This document shows positions 27,809 through 35,772 of a stretch of 64,000 nucleotides of DNA, piece by piece. Within the stretch, counting starts at the first letter, position 1. Every line of letters begins with the position of its first letter. This DNA is from Stieleria mannarensis (GTDB lineage: Bacteria; Planctomycetota; Planctomycetia; Pirellulales; Pirellulaceae), in the NCBI RefSeq assembly GCF_014154935.1, contig NZ_JACEHH010000007.1, positions 169,529 through 233,528 of the forward strand. Reading direction: 5' to 3'. A model generated the notes under the pieces. It made no database searches, was not told the DNA's origin, and saw nothing but the letters and a program-made list of their open reading frames with translations. A program made the translations under genes and the position numbers.

Positions 27809-28789
27809 TCACCACCAACGCCCGTCGTCGGTCACCGGTTGAGCCGAACAGCGCATTGAATCGAGCGCCGAAGCAAGCTCCGAAACCGCCCAATCCAGGT
27901 CGTCGATCTCCAGCCGGTACTCCGGCCAGCGCCAACCACCGGGCCACATCTGATGAGGCGCCGGCCAACCGTTTTCGCTGCTCGTCTTTTGAATCCGAAC
28001 CAGCAACCGCGGCAAGCCGCTCGATATCACTCCAGACAAGATGGGTCGGCCTTCGCGATCACGTGACTTCACCCGATTGGGCAACTTTGGCAGAAAGCTG
28101 GAAACCCAACGCTGCCCGTCACAAACGGTCTCGCCTTCCTCTCCCGCCACCGCCTCGCTGCGAACGCAAACGCCGAACTCGTCCGCCAGACGACGACACA
28201 GCAAGTCGCGTGTTTCTTGACGACCGGTCACCAAGGCCAGCGAGGGCTCACCTGCCGACAAATGGTCGGAAATCTCTTGCAGTGTCCAGCCGAATCGCGG
28301 ATCGCGCAAATGAGCCGCGACATCACAAGCCGGCTGCAACACGAATTGCCGCGCGGTGTAGCGCGGATGCGGGACGACCAAACCGGTGTTCCCACCGACC
28401 AGGTTGCCATGCAAAACGACGTCCAAGTCGATCGACCGCGCATCCCAACGCCGCCGCCGCTGGCGGCCGAGTTCGTGTTCGAGCTGCTGCAGCATCGACA
28501 GCACCGCCCGCGCCGGAGCCTCGGTCTGGAACACGCCGATCGCATTAAGAAAGGGCTCCTGCCCCCCCGGACCTCCGATCGGCGGCGTCTCGAACAGTCG
28601 GCTGGTTTTCAACACGTCGCCGTCGAGAATCAAATCACACGCAGCGATCTGTTTCGCCGCCGACGCGATCAGCTCGCGCCGGTCCCCGAGGTTGCTGCCG
28701 AAGCTGATCACGCACTGGGAGACGGGGCGGTGTTTGGCCGCCCGTTTGCCGGGCAGGGGAAGCGACAGGGAGTGACCGGGTTGATTCAT
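27809..28789 (-). CDS. folK: HPPK (FolK) with long C-terminal extension
   Basis: 6-hydroxymethyl-7,8-dihydropterin pyrophosphokinase, transferring pyrophosphate from ATP in folate synthesis; cytoplasmic. The domain at about 25-170 shows ISFGSNLGDR, LFETPPIGGPGGQEPFLNA, ARSIDLDVVL and VPHPRYTARQFVLQPACDV, all typical. The protein has 326 residues, about twice the usual 160. The remaining ~150 residues (from about 175) contain ALVTGRQETRDLLCRRLADE, where a P-loop would sit in a nucleoside kinase but without the Gly-Lys-Thr, and a C-terminal YRLEIDDLDWAVSELASALDSM. This may be a degenerate kinase-like domain, which is inference. The gene lies upstream of actA on the same strand, separated by 180 bp. 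Confidence 0.85.
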   Translation of the reverse strand: MNQPGHSLSLPLPGKRAAKHRPVSQCVISFGSNLGDRRELIASAAKQIAACDLILDGDVLKTSRLFETPPIGGPGGQEPFLNAIGVFQTEAPARAVLSMLQQLEHELGRQRRRRWDARSIDLDVVLHGNLVGGNTGLVVPHPRYTARQFVLQPACDVAAHLRDPRFGWTLQEISDHLSAGEPSLALVTGRQETRDLLCRRLADEFGVCVRSEAVAGEEGETVCDGQRWVSSFLPKLPNRVKSRDREGRPILSGVISSGLPRLLVRIQKTSSENGWPAPHQMWPGGWRWPEYRLEIDDLDWAVSELASALDSMRCSAQPVTDDGRWW

Positions 28790-29200
28790 GGCCGGGATTG
28801 TAACCCGATTGGCGCAAATCAGCGATGTTCAACTCCGCGGGGCGTCGGTTGGACTTCTGCAACGTTTAACGCCCCCTTTGGATTCTCTTTTCCTGGGGAG
28901 GGCGTGCGGTTTTCAACCTCTGATTTAACAGGCGTTTACGACTACCCCCTCCCTAGCAGGGAGGGTCACGGAGGAGTGAGCGCTCGGAGCGGGGAGGGGT
29001 GATCCGCGATTCAATGTGACCAAGGACAAAAGTTTGTTCGGCAATCCACCGTTCGACCTCCCCTCGCTACGCTCGACCCTCCTGCCAGGAGGGTGATTTC
29101 CCAAAACCGCACGACCTCGCCAGGGAGGGTTTCTCCCAAAGTCCGCTCGACCTCATCGACGATCCATGCCGCTGGCGCGAACCGGTGATGCGAGCCCCCT
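28790..29200. other. Repeat-filled intergenic stretch between folK and the sulfatase
   Basis: It holds a full copy of the CCCTCC-type dispersed repeat (28916-29094), and further degenerate CCAGGGAGGGTT words continue to about 29150. No gene is supported. Confidence 0.7.
28916..29094 (+). repeat. Dispersed repeat family CCTCTGATTTAACAGG, copy a
   Basis: The copy starts CCTCTGATTTAACAGGCGTT, continues with a CCCTCC/GGAGGG hairpin, CGGAGGAGTGAGCG, then CCGTTCGACCTCCCCTCGCT and a second hairpin, CCCTCCTGCCAGGAGGG. The same order of words is found at 38471-38629 (opposite strand) and 40843-41018. Each copy is about 160-180 bp and non-coding. Confidence 0.85.
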
Positions 29201-30991
29201 CTAAAGCTTTCGGAACATCAGCAACCGCATCTCGGCCACTTGGGAACCGGGCACCTCGGTCGCTTTCAATCGCAGCGTTTTTCTGCCCGGGGTCAATTGG
29301 ATCGTGCCCAGCGTCATCGGCTGCCACCAACGCACGTAGCCTTCCTGCCGCTTCACCCGATCCTGTTCGGCACCGACCAGCGGGCTTTCCACCGCCGTCG
29401 TGATCTTGGTCGTCAGATTCGCCTCACCGAGCGACAACTCGATCGTCGCCCCCACGTCGTCTTGTGGACACGCGTAATACAGTTGCACTTCGTAGCGTCC
29501 GCTGCCGAGCACGTCGACGTCCCAGCGGATTTCACTTTCGGTGTCCCTCCAATTCAAGAGGTACGTGCAATTGGGGAACCGATTGCTGCGTTTGATCGCC
29601 CCGGTGAAGGTGGCGTCGCGGGCAGGCAATTGCGTCCACTCGGCCTCCGGATGCCCCAGCGGGAACGGCCGAGACTCCTCGACCAGGGCGCCTGCATAAC
29701 TTTGTTTCCAGTCTTCAATCGCCCCAGCCAATTGCTCGGCGACGTCGGGCCGTTTCTCCGCCAGGTCGGTCTTTTCGCGGCGATCGGCCTGGATGTCGTA
29801 CAGCTGGCCGTTGTCATGCATCCGGTATTGCTGCGTGCGGGCCGAGACGCCTTTACGCCAGCGGCTGAAGATCACGCGGTCTTGTTGGCTGGCATCCGGT
29901 CCGCCGCCGGCCAGCTCGCCGGCGATAGAGAGCCCGTCGAGTGGCTTTCCGGCCCGTTGCTTTGATTTCCAGTCGATGCCCGCAAAATCCGCCAACGTGG
30001 GCAGCAGGTCAATCGCGCCGCTGATCGACCGCACCACCGTGCCGGGTTTGATCTTGTCCGGATAACGAATTAGGCACGGCGACCGCAGACCGCCTTCATA
30101 GGTCGATCCCTTACGACCGCGAAGCCCTCCGTTGAAGCGCGCCCCGTTGGGGCCGTTGTCGCTGAAGTAGACGACGATCGTGTCCTGGTCCTTGCCGGTC
30201 GCTTTCAGATGGGCCAGCAAGCGACCGACGTTGTCATCGATGTTCTCGCACATCGCCATCGCCGCCCGCGTGTGCGGGACGTTTTGTCGTTTACTGTTCT
30301 CGGGTTCTGGATCGGGAACCATCGGTTTTTCGGCGAACCGGTCCCAGTACTCCTGTGGAACCTGCATCGGCGAGTGCGGCGTGTTGAGTGCCAGGTAGAC
30401 GAAGAACGGCTGATCGCCCGATCGGCTGACAAAGTCCATCGCATGATCGGTCAAATCATCGACGATGAACCCCTTGCCTTGGACGATGCGACCGTTGTGC
30501 TCCAGCATCGGGTCAATGTAGTTGCCCCAGTGCCCGCTGCAAAAACCGTAGTAGTCGTCGAACCCTCGAGCGTTGGGATGGTACGGCCACTGCATTCCGC
30601 TGTGCCATTTCCCATAAGCCGCCGTCGCGTAACCCGCATCGCGAAACACGTCGGCAATCGTTTGTTCGCCGGCATCGAACCGTTCGCCGCCAGCCGACGT
30701 GCTGTAGACCCCCATCCGCGTGTGATACCGGCCGGTCAGGAACTCCGCCCGCGTCGGCGAACAAACCGCGCACACATAAAAATTTTCCACGTGAGCCCCG
30801 TCGCGGGCCATCGAATCGATGTTCGGGGTCGACAGGTTCGGGTTGCCGTGCAGGCTCAAGTCGCCCCAGCCCTGGTCGTCGGCCAAGACGACGATCACGT
30901 TCGGTCGATCAGCAGCCCATCCGGACGCGCCGGCCAGCAGCGAGAGAGCGAATCCGAGGAGGAGTGGTAACGGAAAGCGTCGAAGAAGCAT
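29201..30991 (-). CDS. Secreted sulfatase (formylglycine type)
   Basis: A 596-residue exported sulfatase, hydrolysing sulfate esters, probably of algal polysaccharides as in other marine planctomycetes. The signal peptide is residues 1-27 (LPLLLGFALSLLAGASGWAA). The catalytic motif C77-S-P-T-R81 would be oxidised to formylglycine by a maturase located elsewhere. Metal ligands are in LADDQGWGD (Asp38, Asp39) and YFSDNGPNGA, and AAYGKWHSG carries the Lys/His pair. The sulfatase core ends near 450. The C-terminal ~150 residues (SEIRWDVDVLGSGRYEVQLYY) form a beta-sandwich that may bind carbohydrate. ATG 30991 was chosen; a much longer frame upstream runs through a heptamer tandem repeat and is not real. 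Confidence 0.93.
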   Translation of the reverse strand: MLLRRFPLPLLLGFALSLLAGASGWAADRPNVIVVLADDQGWGDLSLHGNPNLSTPNIDSMARDGAHVENFYVCAVCSPTRAEFLTGRYHTRMGVYSTSAGGERFDAGEQTIADVFRDAGYATAAYGKWHSGMQWPYHPNARGFDDYYGFCSGHWGNYIDPMLEHNGRIVQGKGFIVDDLTDHAMDFVSRSGDQPFFVYLALNTPHSPMQVPQEYWDRFAEKPMVPDPEPENSKRQNVPHTRAAMAMCENIDDNVGRLLAHLKATGKDQDTIVVYFSDNGPNGARFNGGLRGRKGSTYEGGLRSPCLIRYPDKIKPGTVVRSISGAIDLLPTLADFAGIDWKSKQRAGKPLDGLSIAGELAGGGPDASQQDRVIFSRWRKGVSARTQQYRMHDNGQLYDIQADRREKTDLAEKRPDVAEQLAGAIEDWKQSYAGALVEESRPFPLGHPEAEWTQLPARDATFTGAIKRSNRFPNCTYLLNWRDTESEIRWDVDVLGSGRYEVQLYYACPQDDVGATIELSLGEANLTTKITTAVESPLVGAEQDRVKRQEGYVRWWQPMTLGTIQLTPGRKTLRLKATEVPGSQVAEMRLLMFRKL

Positions 30992-31297
30992 CTCGAGCAG
31001 GTCTCGGTGGGGAGTGGGGAGTGGGGAGTGGGGAGTGGGGAGTGGGGAGTGGGGAGTGGGGAGTTTAACCCGAGCGATCGGCCGCGTGGGACAACGGTCT
31101 ACTAAAGATCGTCGAGGAAACACCGCGTGACGACTCGGAAGGGGCGTGATACGGCGAAAGATGCGCGCGGCAATGAAAGGATTCTGGACCGGAAAAATCC
31201 CTCGTTCCACCTTGGAACGCACTGCCGATATGGCTCCCGCCACTCTCAGTACATGCACCCCCGGGCGGAGCCGGGAAGGGCCGTCGTGCAGCGAGAA
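30992..31297. other. Intergenic stretch with tandem heptamer repeat
   Basis: No gene. It contains eight units of GTGGGGA upstream of the sulfatase start. From about 31065 to 31297 I see nothing beyond ordinary sequence and a CCCGGGCGGAGCCGGG palindrome near 31260. Confidence 0.7.
31007..31062. repeat. Tandem heptamer (GTGGGGA) x 8
   Basis: Eight exact consecutive copies of the 7-bp unit lie 16 bases upstream of the sulfatase start codon, in the expected 5' untranslated or promoter zone. On the transcribed strand they read (TCCCCAC)n. Confidence 0.95.
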
Positions 31298-32911
31298 CTA
31301 AAACTCCATCAACGCGACGGCGAAGTGCACGGTCAACACGAACAGCGTCGTCCACAGCACGGTTGACGTGATCGATCGGCTGACGTCGCTGGCCGACCGC
31401 TTGGGCGCGAGGCCTTGATAATACGCGATCACCGCCGTGCCCAAGCCGCAGACGACGTTTTTCAGCAACACCCACTTCCAGCCGTGATGCAACCAAGGTG
31501 ACTCGCCGGCAAGGTTTCGCCCAAAGTGCTGCTCCCAAAAATACGGCCCCACGTCGGGAAAGGAGGCCGAGAACGCGACCATGCTGATAAAACGCGCCGC
31601 ATAGAACGCCAGCGTTTCCAAAATCGGTGTGCCGACGACAAACGCGATCACGATCGGCAACAACAGATACGCCCGCGGCGCGACGCCCAGCGTCCGCATC
31701 GCATCGACTTGACCGCCATATTGCTTGACGCCGACGTCCGCCGAAACCGCCGCGCCGCAGCGGGCCGCGACCAGGATCGTCGCCAAGATCGGCACCAACA
31801 CGCGGTAGAGTGCAAATCCGATCGATGCCAACAACTCATCGATCAACAACGGCTGGGTGTACAAGCGAAACGGCAAGAACCGGAACGTGAAGTAGGTCGA
31901 AGTGAATCCGACGATCAGCCCGGCGATGATCAAATACACCCATGCCGACGGCCCGGCGACCAACCGCAAGTAATGCAGCGTGAATCGAAACGCCCAGCGG
32001 ACACGGGGGACGATCGGCAACAAATCCAGCGGCAACCAGAACGCTGCCGAAACCGCCCCACCGGTCGTCTCGAACAACGGGTTAAATATGCGACCGATCA
32101 TCGACGTGGGTTTCGCCCCTGCGGAACTCTCGTCGCGCTCTAAACTGGAAACCGGCACCATCCGATCGGCGATCTCGCCCCACTGCTCGCGCGGGATTTC
32201 CACCAGGTCTCGTTTCTGAGGGTCCAGCAACAACACCTTGTCCGCGATCGGCAACAACGTCTCGTAGTCGTGCGTCACGACGATGCTGGTCCGGTGATAG
32301 GTCGACTGGGTTTCCCGAATCAGCTCGGCGACCAATCGACCGCTGGCCGAATCGAGTCCGCTGGTCGGTTCGTCGTAGAGCAAGACATCCGGCGAGGCGG
32401 CCAAGGTCCGCGCGATCGCCAGACGCTGCTTCTGACCGCCACTTAAATCGGCGACGGAGGTTTTCAGCGGAACCCCCAAATGCTCCAACCACTCGGTCGC
32501 GTTCCACGAGACCGGTTGGCTTTTGCAATCCGCGGCGAGCCGTTTGGGGCGATGATCGATCGCAAACTGGACGTTTGCGGTGGCCGACAATTCGTCGAAC
32601 AATGCGAATTGCTGGAACACGATCCCGACCCGGGGACGGTCTGATCCGGTTTCGTTGCGTCCGATCACCCCAGACCAACGGATCGCGTCGCCGTGACGCG
32701 GCAACAGCCCGGCCAAGATCCGCAACAAGACGCTTTTTCCCGCGCCGCTGCCCCCGACCACCACCGTGATCTTGGCCTCGGGAAATCGTGCGTCGACCTG
32801 ATCGAGCAAACAGCGATCGCCGGCAACGACACACAGGTCTTTCAAGCACAGCGGGCTGACCGGCATGTCCTCCAGCGGAGGCGTCGTCGAGGGGGTGGAT
32901 TCAGCAGGCAT
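31298..32911 (-). CDS. Fused MlaF-MlaE lipid ABC transporter (ATPase plus permease)
   Basis: A 537-residue single-chain half of an MCE/Mla-type lipid transporter. Residues ~20-260 are the ATPase: Walker A GGSGAGKS, Q-loop FQQF, signature LSGGQ, Walker B VLLYDEPTSGLD, and switch His in VTHD. Residues ~290-537 are the MlaE permease with the diagnostic GGQVDAMRTLGVAPRAYLLLP motif and five or six helices. In most bacteria mlaF and mlaE are separate genes, so the fusion is notable. The substrate is presumed phospholipid moving between inner and outer membranes. The gene upstream (33038-34411) is a membrane-anchored helical protein that may take the MCE role. Confidence 0.9.
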   Translation of the reverse strand: MPAESTPSTTPPLEDMPVSPLCLKDLCVVAGDRCLLDQVDARFPEAKITVVVGGSGAGKSVLLRILAGLLPRHGDAIRWSGVIGRNETGSDRPRVGIVFQQFALFDELSATANVQFAIDHRPKRLAADCKSQPVSWNATEWLEHLGVPLKTSVADLSGGQKQRLAIARTLAASPDVLLYDEPTSGLDSASGRLVAELIRETQSTYHRTSIVVTHDYETLLPIADKVLLLDPQKRDLVEIPREQWGEIADRMVPVSSLERDESSAGAKPTSMIGRIFNPLFETTGGAVSAAFWLPLDLLPIVPRVRWAFRFTLHYLRLVAGPSAWVYLIIAGLIVGFTSTYFTFRFLPFRLYTQPLLIDELLASIGFALYRVLVPILATILVAARCGAAVSADVGVKQYGGQVDAMRTLGVAPRAYLLLPIVIAFVVGTPILETLAFYAARFISMVAFSASFPDVGPYFWEQHFGRNLAGESPWLHHGWKWVLLKNVVCGLGTAVIAYYQGLAPKRSASDVSRSITSTVLWTTLFVLTVHFAVALMEF

Positions 32912-32928
32912 GTTTCAACACCACTTTG

Positions 32929-32988
32929 TAGCTACGCTCGCCAGAGCGTGGAAACGCGGGGCATCCACCTTCTGGCGAAGGTAGCTAC
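32929..32988. repeat. GTAGCTAC repeat, copy 1 (inverted)
   Basis: The 60-bp element is bounded by GTAGCTAC on both sides. It contains two mini-hairpins, CGCTCGCCAGAGCG and CTTCTGGCGAAGG. Copies in the other orientation are at 59692-59748 and, shortened, at 63721-63752. It lies directly upstream of the MlaFE start. Confidence 0.9.
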
Positions 32989-33037
32989 GACGGCTCGGCG
33001 ATTGACAACGTTTCGTGTGCAAATGATCGCTGTCCAT

Positions 33038-34411
33038 TTATCGCTCGTCCGCCAGATAGACGATCGGGTAAGGCACCGGTTTTCGCGCCACCTCGACCGT
33101 ACCGTTGCTGGCGCCGGTGTGCCAGGCGAGGATCCAGCGGCGGTCCTTCCGCAGGATCTGGCTGCGGAGCACCCGGGCAAAATCGGGATTGATGCCGTCT
33201 TGCTCGGAACCGAAGATTTCGTCGCCGATCTTGCGGATCACCGGCTCCAGTCGCTCGCCGGCGATGGCAAAGGCCGCCTGGGCCTTGGGGCTGCTCCAAA
33301 CCCCACGCCAAACGTCGCGCAAGCGTTCATTTTCGACAAACGTTTCTTTCAAGATCGTTTGAATCAGTTGTCGACTCTCAGGATCCGACGCGATCTCTTC
33401 GGCCACCCCGGCCAGTTCCCTGCGGATCGCCGGGCTGGCCGAGATGTCACGGACGCTGCGTTGGATCGCGACGACGACCTCGTCCATGTGCTTTTCCAAC
33501 ACCGGAACAGCTTCTTCTTCGACAAACCGCTGCCATTCCTCGCGCACCAGATCCTTCCGCGGCAACGGCGTCTTGTCGTAGATCGCCCGCCAGCCGAAAC
33601 GGAACAGCGACGCACGATCCCACATCTCGCGGCCGATCTCTTCGGCCGGCGGCTGACCGTGCTTTTTGACGATCGGCAAAATCTCTCGCCGCGCCAGCGG
33701 GATCAAGCGTTCTTGGACCAGCTGATCTTCCCATCGTTCCGCCGCGGCGTCCAGTTTGTCGCGATGCCGGGCGACCGCCAGACGAAACTCGTCCTCGATC
33801 ACCGGCAACGACTGCTTCAAACTGTCTTCGACCAATGGGATAAACGCCCGCGACAAATCATCGCCGTGCGCCGCAATCGCGGCAGACAACTCGTCGCGAA
33901 TCGCATTCTGCTTGGCCGGCGGAAATAGCGTTTCGACCACTTCGCTCAGCCGCCCCGTGCTGTGGTATTGAAACAGCTGGCATTGATCGGCCGGGACGTC
34001 CCAGTCGTACCACGTGATCGCGATCCGACGCCCACCCAACAATGCGGTGTCGGTCGGGACACCACGATCCGGCGGCAGGATCGATTCGACCCGCCCGGCC
34101 TGGTGATACTGCCCCGACTCGGTCGCCAAAAACACAGGGTCTCCCGGACGCAATCGTTCGATCGGGTCGACCACCTGGATCACCGTCTGCTGCCGCATCA
34201 CATAGCGGGCGATCGACGCGACGGTCGATCGCGTCGAATCGTCGCTTTCGGCCGTTCGCATCCAGTGGACCGCAGCGGCGCCCGCCGTGATCAGCGCGAC
34301 CGCCCAGACCGCCACACCCAGGAGCCGTTTTCTTGTCCGTTTCAAATCGTTCGTATTCCGTGGTGAAAACAAATGCGGCAGGGCCCGGAGCCGGGCGTTT
34401 TTCGTCGGCAC
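33038..34411 (-). CDS. Membrane-anchored helical protein beside MlaFE (candidate MCE-like)
   Basis: A 457-residue protein. Residues 1-28 are basic, then one membrane helix (LLGVAVWAVALITAGAAAVHW, ~30-50). A short beta-rich part (about 65-140: LRPGDPVFLATESGQYHQAGRV, GGRRIAITWYDWDV) is followed by ~300 residues of mostly alpha helix rich in Glu/Arg. This order (TM, small beta domain, long helices) is what MCE proteins of Mla-type systems show, and PGDPVFL...AGRV loosely resembles their core, but I see no firm match. Location just upstream of the MlaFE fusion, same strand, supports a partnership. GTG 34411 is the only start that keeps the TM segment. Function unproven. Confidence 0.7.
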   Translation of the reverse strand: MPTKNARLRALPHLFSPRNTNDLKRTRKRLLGVAVWAVALITAGAAAVHWMRTAESDDSTRSTVASIARYVMRQQTVIQVVDPIERLRPGDPVFLATESGQYHQAGRVESILPPDRGVPTDTALLGGRRIAITWYDWDVPADQCQLFQYHSTGRLSEVVETLFPPAKQNAIRDELSAAIAAHGDDLSRAFIPLVEDSLKQSLPVIEDEFRLAVARHRDKLDAAAERWEDQLVQERLIPLARREILPIVKKHGQPPAEEIGREMWDRASLFRFGWRAIYDKTPLPRKDLVREEWQRFVEEEAVPVLEKHMDEVVVAIQRSVRDISASPAIRRELAGVAEEIASDPESRQLIQTILKETFVENERLRDVWRGVWSSPKAQAAFAIAGERLEPVIRKIGDEIFGSEQDGINPDFARVLRSQILRKDRRWILAWHTGASNGTVEVARKPVPYPIVYLADER

Positions 34412-34490
34412 TCACCAAAGCTTGGCAAACCAATTAGAATGGCGCCAACCTTCCTGTCCCCCCCTCCCGATTCCATTCTACGTGCGTCTG

Positions 34491-35504
34491 ATGCCTGCCA
34501 TGCAACAATTCGTCGCCCCATCGCGTCTCCTTGTACCAGTCCTGCTCGCTGCATTTCTAGCCGTTTCGGCTGGCCCGGCCCTCTCCGATGACAAACCGGA
34601 GGCGGAAAAGACTGAAAAGGTGGGCGCGGAAAAGCCCGAGGAAAAGAAGCCCGAGCCTAAGAAGCCCGCCGAAAAGAAACCTGCGGCGAAGAAGCCTGCG
34701 GAGAAAAAGGCAGAGCCCAAGAAAGAGACTCCCAAACCGGTCGTGTCGGCCTTCAAAGACAAGGCGCTCGAACAGGCGGTGCGGGCCGAAGTGTTCGCCA
34801 AACGGTTCAATGACGAACCGATCACCAAGGAGGACGTGGCCAATATCTCTCGCGTCGTCGGGGTCGGCAAACAAATCAAGGACCTGTCGGGGCTGGAACA
34901 CTGCCACGCCCTGATGTTGATCGACTTGGCCGACAACCAGATCTCCGACTTGTCGCCGATCGCCAAGTTGAAACGGTTGCAATCGGTCACCCTGGCCGGC
35001 AACCGCATCAAGACCCTCGAACCGATCAATGAATTGACGGGGATGCAGTACTTGGATGTCTCCCGCAACGAGATCCAGGATCTGAGCCCGCTGGGCAAGA
35101 TGTCCAACCTGCGGACGCTTTACTTGGCCGAGAACCGGGTCGCGTCGCTTGAGCCGATCGCGGCGTTGTCGAAAATCTGGTCGCTCGATGCGTCGGGAAA
35201 TGAACTCAAGACGGTGGAACCGATCGCCGGGCTGAAGTGGATCACGTCGCTGGACCTGCGCAACAACTACGTCGAAGACGTCACGCCGATCGCGCAGCTG
35301 CCGGGTTTGAACATCCTGCAACTGAACAACAATCCGATCAAAGACCTGACGCCGTTGGTCAAGGCGTGCCAGGCGGACCAGGCCGGTGAGAATCGTTTCG
35401 CCCCCTACCTGCGGTTGTTCCTGGGCGGCAACGAGATCCCCGAAAAGGAAAAGACCGCCGCCATCGAAGCCCTCAAAGCCTGCGGCGTGAAGGTCAAGCA
35501 GTAA
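34491..35504 (+). CDS. Secreted leucine-rich-repeat protein
   Basis: A 337-residue exported protein. The signal peptide is residues ~1-27 (LLVPVLLAAFLAVSAGPAL), and a Lys/Glu/Pro/Ala low-complexity linker follows (PEEKKPEPKKPAEKK, ~35-80). Then come six or seven leucine-rich repeats of the SDS22/internalin 22-residue type, each with L-x-x-L-x-L-x-x-N-x-I (LMLIDLADNQISDLSPIAKL, LQSVTLAGNRIKTLEPI, LRTLYLAENRVASLEPI and so on). Such domains bind proteins. There is no membrane anchor at the C-terminus. The gene is transcribed away from the preceding membrane protein; the intergenic gap is 79 bp and may hold both promoters. Confidence 0.9.
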   Translation: MPAMQQFVAPSRLLVPVLLAAFLAVSAGPALSDDKPEAEKTEKVGAEKPEEKKPEPKKPAEKKPAAKKPAEKKAEPKKETPKPVVSAFKDKALEQAVRAEVFAKRFNDEPITKEDVANISRVVGVGKQIKDLSGLEHCHALMLIDLADNQISDLSPIAKLKRLQSVTLAGNRIKTLEPINELTGMQYLDVSRNEIQDLSPLGKMSNLRTLYLAENRVASLEPIAALSKIWSLDASGNELKTVEPIAGLKWITSLDLRNNYVEDVTPIAQLPGLNILQLNNNPIKDLTPLVKACQADQAGENRFAPYLRLFLGGNEIPEKEKTAAIEALKACGVKVKQ

Positions 35505-35645
35505 GGTCGCACTGTGCGTGACCTTTGGCCGATCCCGAGTGGCATGCTCGGGATGTGAAACTTGTTGCACCCTTGCGAGCAAGGCAATGTTGCCAGTCCA
35601 AGCTTGGTAGTCTCGTCTCTTTGCAAGACGGTCTTGATGATTCTG

Positions 35646-35711
35646 GCTCCCCTCTCCCCCGGAAAACTTGGCGAGCTTCAGCGAGTCAGGTTTTCCGGGG
35701 GAGAGGGGAGC
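35646..35711. repeat. Perfect 22-bp inverted repeat (GCTCCCCTCTCCCCCGG type)
   Basis: The arms 35646-35667 (GCTCCCCTCTCCCCCGGAAA then AC) and 35690-35711 are exact reverse complements, separated by a 22-nt loop. The following bases are TATTTTAG, so it could act as a terminator for either the LRR gene or the convergent gene. It is related to the shorter hairpin at 7727-7758. Confidence 0.92.
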
Positions 35712-35772
35712 TATTTTAGAGAGGGAACGCATCGTAATGAATCAGCAATACATTTCAGCCCCCCTACGTGCC

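Noticed and set aside
30992..31258. A long N-terminal extension of the sulfatase frame containing PTPHSPLPTPHSPL
   Set aside because: It is the translation of the GTGGGGA tandem repeat. The true signal peptide starts at ATG 30991.
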